Shown: positions 1 to 8,890 of the stretch, one piece after another
Position numbering within the stretch: position 1 is the stretch's first letter
Layout of the letters: every line of letters begins with the position of its first letter
Assembly (NCBI GenBank): GCA_027596945.1
Contig: JADGJH010001085.1
Coordinates: forward strand, 1 to 12,053
Direction of reading: 5' to 3'
From: Physocladia obscura
Lineage: Eukaryota; Chytridiomycota; Chytridiomycetes; Chytridiales; Chytriomycetaceae
DNA length: 12,053 bases
Program-made: the position numbers and the translations under genes
The notes under the pieces: generated by a model
The model's input: the letters and a program-made list of their open reading frames with translations, nothing else
The model's database searches: none
Told to the model about the DNA's origin: nothing

Positions 1-139
1 ATTTAAGCATTGGGTATTTGTTTTGTCAAACTTTGTTTTAAGGAATTTCCTGTGGTCCCACAGTGAATTCTCACAAGCAATTCTTTTTTTCAAAATCTCT
101 CTATTGCCAAAGATTTACATATTATTTGATAACTTGTGC
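1..139. other. AT-rich flank with a short palindrome
   Basis: No coding signal is seen here. At 43-70 there is an imperfect palindrome: two 13-base arms (GAATTTCCTGTGG and CCACAGTGAATTC, two mismatches) around a 2-base centre. The CTGTGG/CCACAG core is perfect. It lies just outside the first transposase relic, so it could be a remnant of an element end, but no matching partner was found on the other side of the relic. Confidence 0.3.
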
Positions 140-1110
140 AGTGTATAAACAAGAGCCATGACAATAGAGCATTTCCGTGTTATACTGAAGAATATTTCAT
201 TGCTCTGTGCAGCCCATTGATTTACAGAATATAGTGCATCAAGAGTATGCTTGCTTGTATGGAGTCACTGAGTGGAATTCTGGTTGATGGTATCAAAAGT
301 TTATGAGCACAACAAACACCAATTTAACAGGCAAGCTTCAAAAAGATTCTTACCATGGGAGGCATATCAGAAGATACTTACACTAATTGTATTGACTGGG
401 TGGAATACTATCCTGCATGGCTCCTGGCAAATGGCTTTACTGAGAAGAATGTCATTAATGTTCATGAAATGTGTATCAACTTGGAAAATGAAAGTGCGCA
501 AGGTTTTTTCCTTATCTGTGCTTCCATTGAGCATCCAAGTGTACAGCAGGATGAACTTGGGTCAATATCCAGTTTTATTCTCTTTGTGACTGTATCAGGT
601 GATTGAGTAGTTGACTTTTTTATATTGCCAATCAAATTTGAAACTATGGAACTGATAATTTTAGTAGGCAAAACTGGCAGTCAAGATAATACCCCAGTAT
701 GTTTTACATAGAACAAAACTGGATTTTTTAGTAAGGAGCAATGAACTCCTATCTAATCTCAAGGTGTTTTTGAACAAATACAGGAAAATCTTTCCAGGAT
801 TGACTCCCATTGACAATTTTGGAACTCATAAAACACCTACAACCTTTGATTTCTGCATCATAACAAAATTTGTCACTAGTTATTTTTGACAAACTGCACA
901 TACTTTATTCAGCCAATGGATGATGTTGTTTAAAAAAACTGTCTGAATGTTTTCACACATTTTAGTGCTTTTCCACTGGGAAGCTTGGAGACATTCTTGT
1001 TCCTCTTGCAAATAGAAATTTGAAACTGCATTACTCCCAAAGTTATTCAAGCTTCTTTCAAGACACTTTGCATTTTTCAATTCAACAAAAAAATTATTCT
1101 TGAAAATGAG
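140..1110 (+). pseudogene. Decayed pogo/Tc5-like DDE transposase, copy A
   Basis: This is a relic of a DDE-superfamily transposase, the enzyme that excises and inserts a DNA transposon. The order of blocks matches the pogo/Tc5 family: a CENP-B-type helix-turn-helix remnant (TEEYFI, about 180-200; GVTEW, about 260), a linker, then a frame at 355-603 containing LLANGFTEKNVINVHEM, where the family has NxDE. A stop at 604-606 follows. A frame at 716-880 ends in PIDNFGTHKT, the second catalytic Asp block. A frame near 885-930 carries FIQPMDD, the third acidic residue. A last block near 1020-1105 reads CITPKVIQASF. At least four frame changes or stops break it, and the first catalytic Asp is His. 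Every block aligns with copy B downstream. The family is assigned by motif order, not by a database search, and the outer limits are approximate. Confidence 0.72.
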
Positions 1111-1342
1111 TGAATCTTTCAAAATGACCAACTGAGACAAACAACCAACAACAACCATCACTTTTTTCAATAAAAATCAACAACCACTGTTCTGACAACA
1201 CCCAAATTTTACAACAGTGCAATGAAGTGATTATTCTCACACATGCACTCTTTTGGGCCCTAAGAAACTGAAAACAAGAGGATCTTGAGGAAAATAATTA
1301 ATTTGGCAGCAAGCAACCATTCTGTTCTGGGATCCTCCCAAA

Positions 1343-3439
1343 TTGTTGTCACTCAGCATGAAATATTGGAAAATTAAAATTTACAAATGCTTGACAAAGC
1401 ATCCAGACCAGTTGCATGCAAGCCATATATTTTCTGATACAGAAGAACAAGCTTTTATTATTTTTTTACACACAAGGACCCTGTCTCATCACCCAATAGC
1501 ATGCCCTGATTTCATTGACTTGGTTACCAGATACCATGCAAAAGTTCATGGCAGCATTGGGTGGACTGCGCAGAAGTAGTATACAAAAAGGAGATTAGCC
1601 TGAAAGCTATCTCAGAAGAATGCACCAGTCCAGTTACTCTAAAAGAGGTCAAATCATGGGTAGTTGAGTTTGAGCAATGGATTGTTGCAAATGGGTACAG
1701 CTTCAAGAATATAATCAATGTCAATTAAATGAGAGTCAAATTACAAAATGATAAATCACAGTTGAAAGCAATTGTGACTCTATCCATTGAGTGACTAAAT
1801 GAACTTCACAGTAAAAGGGGTCTGTTTGCAAGCTTCATTCAATTTGTGACAGCCAGTGGTGAGCAACTAATGGATGTTTTCATGATACTGCTGAAATATG
1901 GCAATATGGTCTTACCCCATGAAGAACATCACATCAGCCTTCTTTGCATACTGTAAACTGGTTATTTGATAGAGACACAATGGAAACCTGTTTTGGCCAA
2001 GTTAAAAACAGTTTGGTCAAATCTGCATCCACGCCTTAAGCCTGTTTTGATTTGTGATAATCTGGGTGTTCACAAAACAATAGCTGTTCTAACATTGTGC
2101 TTTGAATCTGATATCCAAGGCTTTTTTCTGCCACCATGGATTTGCTGATTTTCAGTGACATGAAAAATAAGATTTGTTGTCTTTACCAGCAAAGGCGCAG
2201 TTTTACAACTAATTTCCTTGGTAAACTTGGTGAAGAGCTGATTTTTATTGCTTTGGAGGCCCGGTCCTGTATCACATCAAAGATTATCACAATGTCATTT
2301 GAACATACTGGAATCTGTTCTTTTGATTCAAAAAAAATTATTAATACAGCAATGGCCAATGTCAAAACTCTATTAGCTGAAGTTCAAACTGGACAAGAAG
2401 CTGCCAAAGCCATTCTGAAAATATTTGCCAATTTAAGTATAAGATTGTCTGTGAAAAAAGTATCAGTAATGGCAGACAAGGTAATGGCCACTGATCAAAT
2501 TTACAGTTTCAATGGTGTTTGATTGGCACAGCAGCAGGCCCTAGATAAAAAAACAAACAAATCTGATATCATTGCCAAAAGGAAAGATGATCAAACACAT
2601 GTAAAAATCCATTGTGAGAATGCTTGTTTGGTTGAAAAGGTCATGAAGCAATGCAATGGAACAACAAACAATTCCCAGTAAAGTACCACAATGGCTCAAA
2701 ATTATTCACTTGAATGGTTTGCAATCTGTTTAAAATATGCCCTCACTGCAAGGCTAATAAAAAAAATCAATGAAATGTACATCCACAGACTTATAAACAA
2801 ATTGATAGATATCTCATCAATATCCATCTATTTTTGTATCAAAGAATATGCACTTTCTGCAATGTTTACTTTGAATAAAAATAAGTTTTTTTCTTTATTT
2901 TTGATGCTCAAATGTAGGTGGTTGGTTTCCAATCATTATGGAGTGACATTTTGTTTTCGGTCATTTTTCTCAGTTGTAGGTCATTTTAAAAGATTCGCTC
3001 AATGCACTCAAAAATGTAAATGCCCTGCAGAAACCTTAGATAATATAAAAATGCTGAAGGTTGCCTTGTCAGCTATGTGACTTCCAAAAATTCCCAGCCC
3101 TGTTATAAAAAAGTGAAAAATCAACCTGAAGAAGATTTCAAACAAAATACATGAACAATTCAAAGAAATGCAAGTTCAAGTTGAAAAGAGAAAGAAGACA
3201 GAGCTAATGCTGCAAAAATGATAAAAAAAAACTTAGTGAAAGTAAGAGAAGACAAAAGATTGGCAAAATTGCCTGCCACAGAGGAAAAGCAGTGCTAGAG
3301 GATTTTGAATGATGGAAGATGTACAATGAGATGCAGTGGTGGCAATAAATGGTTTATTTGCCCAAATGGTACTCATTTTAAACCTTGCAAAAAGTGCAAG
3401 ATTATGGGTAAAAGCTTAGGCATTTTCACTCAATGCATT
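1343..3439 (+). pseudogene. Decayed pogo/Tc5-like DDE transposase, copy B, with Cys-rich tail
   Basis: This is the second, longer relic of the same family. Frame 1343-1579 holds the CENP-B-like helix-turn-helix end (SDTEEQAFIIFL). About 1580-1790 holds VANGYSFKNIINVN followed by a stop and MRV, where the family has NxDE, so the first catalytic Asp is Asn and the following Glu codon is TAA. Frame 1966-2148 holds LICDNLGVHKT (second Asp) and FFLPPW. A frameshift leads into 2136-2520, with SDM at the third acidic position and CITSKIITMSFEHTGICSF, like the family's 'FRATGI' block. The same frame continues with stops at 2520-2522 and near 2680. A coiled, Lys/Glu-rich stretch (about 3120-3295) precedes a Cys-rich module (3320-3436). 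The tail is longer than usual for the family, so 2690-3080 may be an unrelated insertion. No terminal inverted repeats were identified. Confidence 0.72.
3320..3439 (+). other. Cys-rich, zinc-binding-like module at the end of copy B
   Basis: One open stretch encodes six Cys spaced C-x3-C-x8-C-x8-C-x2-C-x12-C, including FICPNGTHFKPCKKCK, and ends at the TAA at 3440-3442. It shares a frame with the Lys/Glu-rich stretch upstream, with one TAG at 3296-3298 between them. Pogo-like transposases often end in a basic region, sometimes followed by a small Cys-containing motif. That suggests this is the C-terminus of copy B, possibly metal-binding. The spacing is not one I can name. Confidence 0.4.
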
Positions 3440-3442
3440 TAA

Positions 3443-4257
3443 CACAATTTTAAGTTGTGTCATTGTTGGTCCTCAACAGAATGGGTGCCAAAATTGAAAT
3501 TGCAACTTACAAACATTAATGCTACCTATTAAAATGGGGCCATGTACTTGTTTGTAGGAATTTCATCAAAAACACAATTTCTTTGAACAGGGCTAGTTGA
3601 ATAAGTCTGACAGTATCTCCAATTAAGATTGTAAATCATTAATGGTTTATTCAAGTTTGTTGATTCTTTCCTTCAAAGGCTGATTGACATTCATTCAAAT
3701 TGGATTTTTAATTTTGAGCAAATGAGAGGGCACCTATATTGAAATGGGCTCTTTTGAACCAAAATAAGGAATGCTTTAGAGAGAGTAGAGTTGATTTTTT
3801 TTTTTTTTGCAACTTTGTAGATATGAATATTTCTAGGATTCTTATAAACAGTTCTAATTGGGAGAGTCTTCAAGAATTTTGAATGGATACTTGTGGATAG
3901 AACAATAAACTTTATAGTTTATAATATAGTTTATAAAATAATTGAAGAAAAAGTATTTTGAGGTGCTTCCATGTTTCATTCTCAAAAATTTCAATGCCCT
4001 GTATTTTTCGTCATGAAACGCTTGCTGTTTCAAGTCTCCCACAAAAATTTCATCATGGTGGAATTTTTATTCGTTCTGTTTCAAAATAAAAAGTTCACGA
4101 CGGTGGAATTTCGACACAAGAATCCAAGTAGTATATTCAGAAGTGAAAGTCGCAGTGAGAGAAAGTAAAAATGAAAAACAGTGGTAACAGCTTACACTGA
4201 AATGCGTTGATAGCCGCGCGGCAAATAATTTTCAAAAACTTAAAACTTTAAAAAACC
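3443..4257. other. Non-coding stretch between transposase relic and lon
   Basis: No gene is supported. It contains an AT-rich spacer, a T run near 3798-3809, a degenerate 45-bp repeat (3974-4108) and a perfect 10-base GC palindrome, GCCGCGCGGC, at 4213-4222 that stands out from AT-rich surroundings. Short open frames on both strands here lack family motifs, and the longer ones overlap the repeat. Confidence 0.5.
3974..4108 (-). repeat. Degenerate tandem repeat, three units of about 45 bp
   Basis: Read on the minus strand, units start at 4108, 4063 and 4018. Units 1 and 2 share TTCCACC and most of the next 16 bases, then TTGAAACAG with a 6-base offset. Unit 3 begins TTTCATGA and has TTGAAA at the same distance as unit 1. 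Translated, the units start FHRREL, FHHDEI and FHDEKY at exact 15-residue spacing, though a stop interrupts unit 1. It may be the remnant of a repeat-containing coding sequence or a decayed minisatellite. Confidence 0.45.
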
Positions 4258-4273
4258 TTTATTTTATTTTATT
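4258..4273 (-). promoter_or_regulatory. Overlapping AATAAA polyadenylation signals of lon
   Basis: On the minus strand, three overlapping AATAAA hexamers lie 10-25 bases after the lon stop codon. AATAAA is the classical eukaryotic polyadenylation signal. Such runs also occur by chance in AT-rich DNA, so position is the main support. Confidence 0.4.
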
Positions 4274-4282
4274 TTAGTACTT

Positions 4283-7200
4283 TTAATTTTTAACCAAAAC
4301 ATCTGGGAAAACAATATCAAAAATCTCATGATACGATCCAACAGAATGCGGTACCAATCCTTCCTTAATATAATCCGGCAACTCATCCCAGTCAGACTTA
4401 TTTGCTGCAGGAAATATAATATCTTTGACACCGCTGCGCTTTGCGGCTATTGATTTTTCCTTTAGTCCTCCAATTTTCAACACTTTTCCTGTTAGTGTGA
4501 GTTCGCCAGTCATTGCAATATCTGGCTTTGCAGGTCGATTGAGGGCAAGCGAAAGTAATGATGTTGTCATTGTTGTTCCTGCAGATGGACCTGGGTGGTT
4601 TTTGTTTTTATTTATTTCGTCAAATAAAAAGGTCAAGAAATAGTGGTAATAAATTACCATCTTTGGGTGTTGCTCCTTCAGGGACATGTAAATGGACACT
4701 TGCTTTTTCGAAGAATTTGTTATGTGGAAAATTTTGAACCATGAAAGCCTTTGCATAAGTATATGCAATTGTAGAACTTTCCTTCATAACATCACCCAGT
4801 TGTCCTGTGCGATGAAATGAGGCCTTTGAATCGGCCGTTATGCTTGAATCAAGTACAGACTCGATGTACAATGAAGATCCACCTATTTTTATTTTTTATT
4901 GCGTGTGTGCGTTAAATTTTTTGAGGTAGAAAGGTTTTTTGAAAAACAAAAACCAAACCCACCCATTGAAGTCCACGCAAGCCCCATTATAACTCCAACA
5001 GGTGTATTTTCGTACATTCTTTCCGAAGTATAGACTGGTGAACCAACAAAGTCTTTCAAGTTATCCTTGTCAATAACCACCTTTTCTTCACTTGCTATTG
5101 GCGCAGCAGTCTTATTAGAGCTAGTATCTGAATCAGATACACTCCCTTTGTTACTGCCATCTTTAGATTCTTGTTGCCGCGTAACCACTCGGAAGGCAGC
5201 TTTTCTATAAACTTTGTCGACGTGTTTTTTAAGATTTCTAACACCACTTTCTCGACAATAACTTCGAATCAGCTTCTCAACGGCATCTTGTTGCAGCTCA
5301 ACTTGGTCTTCAGTCAGCCCAGAGCTTTCGCGCGCATTTGGGCTCAAGTATTTCATAGCAATAGCAACTTTTTCTTCAGCAACATATCCAGAGAGTTGAA
5401 TAACTTCCATCCGGTCCAAAAGCGGGCCTGGAATCGTGTCGAGCGTATTTGCTGTGCACACAAACAAAACTTTCGACAAGTCGAGTGGAACGTCCATGTA
5501 GTGGTCAAGGAAGGACGAGTTCTGTTCAGGATCCAAGAGCTCTAACAATGCTGAGGCTGGATCACCTTGATGGCCGCGCCCAATTTTGTCAATTTCGTCA
5601 ATCATGACGAGTGGGTTTTCGGTTTGCACTTTTTTGAGGGCTTGAATTACTTTTCCGGGCATTGCTCCCACGTATGTGCGGCGGTGTCCTTTGATTTCGG
5701 CAACGTCAGTTAACCCACCGACACTGAATCTAAAAAACTCGCGACCAAGTGCTCGCGCAATTGATTTCCCAACGGACGTCTTTCCAACACTTTTGATGAA
5801 TTAAAATTCCAGTTGTGTATATGGTATATAAAAAGATCACTTACCCTGGCGGTCCAACCATACAGATAATCTTCCCCTCAACGGTTCCACGCAGTTTTCC
5901 GACAGCAATGAATTCAAGGATGCGATCTTTCACATCTTTGAGACCGTAATGATCTTCATCGAGAACAATAGTTGCGTGTTTAATGTCAAAATTCTCTTTG
6001 CTGTGCTTTCCCCATGGGATTTGCGTCAACCAGTCCAAGTAGTTTCGTGTAACGTTGAATTCACTCGCATTTGGTTCCAAGTTCTGCAGCTTATTGATTT
6101 CTTCATCAAATACTTTCTTGACAGCTTCCGGCATACTCAGCTTTTCGGCTCGTTCCATGAATTTTGTCACGAGTTTGTCCTTTCCATCACTCTCCATTCC
6201 TAGCTCTTTTTTGATTCCTTTTAGTTGTTCGTGCAGGAAGTATTCTTGTTGTTTGCGTGTAATCTTCTGATCAACTGCTTTACTAATTTCTTGTTGCAGC
6301 TTTGCGTTCGCGAGTTCTTTTTTTAAAACATACAGCGCTTTTTCAAGTCTTTCGCCGATTTCTACTGCTTCCAGGACGGCTTGGAGTTCGCTCGGTTCGC
6401 CGCTGCTGACTGCTGCAGCAAAGTCAGCAAGTTTTCCAGCATCTTGAAATGCATTACCGCCAGTTTGAATTGAAAATTGAACAATTTGGTCACGCAAGAG
6501 AGGATTCATGACGCTTATTTCTTTCAAAGTATTTAGAATTTCCGATATTGTCGCTTTAATGTGAGGAGTTTCGGAGTTGTACGGAATATCAGGCGTGTTT
6601 GAGATATTTGCAACGCTGACAGCATGAGACGCGAGGTGCTTGTTTATTGGGACATACGCTTTAGTTTCTAAAAAAATGCGGAATTAAATATTTGTCAAAA
6701 ATATTATCGCAAAAATATTATCGCACCATCACTTTCATCCGTCGCATCAATCTGTTGATCATTAATCGCAGATTCAGTTTCACCAAAAACTCTTCCAGAA
6801 GATGCCGAACCAATCGATTCCAACACGGAAGAGGGCACATGACTGGCGACAACATGTTGGGATGATTCTTCGCCAACAAGAGTCGTCGGAAGTGGCAAAA
6901 GTTCGTCAAGAATTACGCGGCGGTGTGGATAAACAACGACCGTCAGCGACTTATCATCAGGTCCAGCGTTATAAATGCTCGTAATTTGAGCAAACACACC
7001 AACAAAGTTGACTTGATTGGAGGATGTGATTGTATCAGGCTCATAAGTTTCGTCTTTTGTAAGAAAGATTGAAACGTATGGCTGGCGTCTGTCGAGAAGA
7101 GATTTAATGGCCGAAATAACTTGCGGATCTTTAATATATAACGATTTGTAGAAACCTGCCGTTCGAGTGTAGTTGAAATAAGAAATGTCGAAACAGTCAG

Positions 7201-7814
7201 AACAAAAAAGAAACATGACACACAATAAACAAAAAAATATGATAATAAAAACCTGGAAACAATGGCCGACGCGTAAGAGGAATCGCTAGAGTCTGCGGAT
7301 ATTCCTTTGGAACAGAAACCTTTTGAACACCATTGCTGTTGTTGTTGCCGTTATTGTCGCTGCTGTTGCCACCACCGGAAGTATTTCCAGCACCGCCAAC
7401 ACCATTAGATCCTGGTGATGACAACGATGACTGCTTTGCCGAAAGCCTTTCTTTTGGCGGAGACCCGTTGTCAATTCGACCATCCCCTTCATTTCCTTGT
7501 TCACTCAGAAAACGATCAAGCATCAAACGTCGTTCCTTTTCGCCGATATCAAAATCCAGCGGACCGTCAGCGGTAGTGAAACGAGTGGTTGCATTGCTGC
7601 TATTATTGTTGCTGCGTAGAAGATTCAGCCTTGAGAGTGGCAATCGACGGCCGCCGCGCGAGTTGTTATTATTGTTGTTTCCGTTATTATTTCCATTGCT
7701 ATTGTATTCGCGAGCAGCCGCCACATTTGTGGGCGAAGTTCGCAAAGAAATTGCCATCAGCCGCGAATTCCTCACCAAAAAGGTGTTGATGAGAATACTT
7801 CGATGCCAAATCAT
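4283..7814 (-). CDS. PIM1: Mitochondrial Lon protease (Pim1-like), six exons
   Basis: ATP-dependent serine protease of the mitochondrial matrix that degrades misfolded and oxidised proteins and helps maintain mtDNA. Exons (minus strand): 7814-7253, 7155-6727, 6667-5845, 5789-4963, 4882-4658, 4590-4283. Introns are 97, 59, 55, 80 and 67 nt, all GT-AG, and the joined frame gives 1057 aa (yeast Pim1 about 1130). Residues 1-37 are Arg-rich with no acid until E36, and end in R-E-Y, a fit to the R-3 matrix-peptidase site. Asn/Ser/Gly-rich linker about 38-170; LON substrate-binding domain about 174-420; coiled coil 438-487; AAA+ domain with Walker A GPPGVGKT 602-609, Walker B D669/E670, Asn719, Arg731 and Arg789; Ser-rich insert about 812-844; protease domain with Ser958 (PKDGPSAG) and Lys1001. 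The ATG is the first after an in-frame TGA. The intron 2 donor is the least certain junction. Confidence 0.95.
6668..6726 (-). other. lon intron 2 with a 14-bp tandem duplication
   Basis: The intron lies between DATDESD and ETKAYVP. Its acceptor, TTTTTTTAG, is clear. The chosen donor, GTGCGA at 6726, is weak, and an alternative GTGATG eight to nine bases upstream would also keep phase, giving DEKTKAY instead of DESDETKAY. The intron contains two perfect copies of CAAAAATATTATCG (plus strand 6696-6709 and 6710-6723), the second reaching to within three bases of the donor. Without one copy the intron would be 45 nt. Confidence 0.6.
7334..7703 (-). repeat. AAC/AAT trinucleotide tracts coding Asn-rich linkers in Lon
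   Basis: Three clusters of imperfect AAC/AAT codons (about 7334-7372, 7590-7615 and 7664-7703) lie inside lon exon 1 and encode Asn-rich stretches, including residues 38-51. The codons are mixed rather than a pure microsatellite, which suggests an older or selected expansion. They lie between the targeting sequence and the substrate-binding domain, where Lon proteins vary in length. Confidence 0.7.
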
Positions 7815-8890
7815 TTTTTTGTTATTTAAAATCGATCACCACGTCATGTCAACGAAAAACAAGAATCAAGAATCTAGCAATGCAACACGACCTATTTCGC
7901 TTATAATTTAAAGAGAGAAAATTAATCAGTTCAATTTTATTCTCATTTTGGGCATCTTAAGCCTTCCAGAAATGCAATAATTACAATAATCCTTCTATTA
8001 TTTTGAGAAATAAAAATAATAATAGTCTATCAGAAATGCATCAATCTTAAGTTACCATATTTTGGTATCTGCCCCAATAAGAAACTCAAAGGTCTTCAGA
8101 ACCTCTATTTAGCTTAGCATTGCTTGGTGCTTCTGGTCACTGTTTCAAGGACAAGTGGGCAGTGATTTTTTATTGACAGCTGCTTTGCGTCCAATTGCCT
8201 TCATGGCAGGCTGTAATTACAGCTTGACAAGCAGTAATGTTATGGTTCTTGGTCTGGCAGCTGGTCTGTGCCTGCCATAAAAAAATAATAACAATAACAC
8301 TGCTAAGAAACGAGCGTGGAGGATATGAGTCGCAAGCACGAATGAGCTTTAGGATCAAGATGTAACGGTAAAATAGACTGCAGTGAACTTGAAAAAACAT
8401 AACACAGAAAGGAGTTTAAACAGTAGCAGAAGGTGTAAGTTTTTGGAAAAAATAAGATTAAAAAACTGTTTACGGAGAGGTTTGGAAAGTGACGGAAATT
8501 TGAAGGTGTAAAAAATTGTCTCGAGAATTTTTGGTCGAAGGGCAACGAGGTTTTCCTAACAAACACTTACTTTTGCTATTTTGAAAAAAGCAGAGTCAGA
8601 GACTAAAAAAGCCAACAAAAAATCTGGCTGTTTCAGAGCAAAAAAGCAGCAAAATACTTTAACTTTGAGAATCCCTATTATTTCTCAAAATAACTGTGAA
8701 TAAGTGAGAGGCTGTAAATGAAAATTTTAAGTTTAAACAAAAAAAAAAATTACACTGTAAAACAAGCGTGTCAAAGAATCTTGATTATTTCCTTTGTTGT
8801 TCTGTGGCTGTGTTTTGAATCGTGGACGTGAAAAACCAGCTTATCGGGAGCAGGGATCGCAATCGACAAGTATTTCGAAACGAAAGCACG
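7815..8890. promoter_or_regulatory. Divergent intergenic region between lon and the coiled-coil gene
   Basis: This 1.1-kb region should hold the promoters of both divergent genes. Just upstream of the lon ATG, the minus strand has TGACGTGG (7846-7839), a TGACGT core as bound by ATF/CREB-type bZIP factors, and a TTATAA about 90 bases upstream. About 8050-8280 is richer in GC and full of hairpins. About 8300-8560 is purine-rich on the plus strand, with the word GAAGGTGTAA occurring twice. No tRNA, snRNA or convincing coding sequence was found. The roles are inferred from position only. Confidence 0.4.
8203..8278. repeat. Inverted repeat enclosing a perfect 14-base palindrome
   Basis: Perfect 9-base arms, ATGGCAGGC (8203-8211) and GCCTGCCAT (8270-8278), bracket 58 bases. 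The left arm overlaps a perfect palindrome, GCTGTAATTACAGC (8210-8223), and GCTTGACAAGC follows directly (8222-8232). Smaller hairpins occur upstream: TACCA/TGGTA near 8053-8067 and TCACTG/CAGTGA at 8137-8165. This could be a structured RNA, a protein-binding palindrome or a remnant of a small transposon. Confidence 0.4.

Noticed and set aside
880..1170. Minus-strand open frame of 96 codons with several Cys
   Set aside because: The plus strand of the same bases carries transposase blocks FIQPMDD and CITPKVIQASF that align with copy B, so this frame is a shadow.
5171..5545. Plus-strand open frame of 124 codons
   Set aside because: It is antisense to the Lon AAA+ domain, which has clear family motifs.
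7333..7911. Plus-strand open frame of 192 codons, Leu/Pro-rich
   Set aside because: It is antisense to lon exon 1. Its Leu runs are the complement of Asn codon tracts, and the lon frame joins perfectly in phase.
8170..8566. Two overlapping minus-strand open frames in the intergenic region
   Set aside because: No family motif. The first covers the hairpin cluster, and the second is the complement of a purine-rich tract, which readily gives Phe/Ser/Leu-rich frames.
7997..8695. Sixteen-base inverted match (TTATTTTGAGAAATAA near 7998 and its complement near 8679), possible element ends
   Set aside because: The word is itself nearly palindromic and AT-rich, similarity does not extend, and no target duplication is visible.
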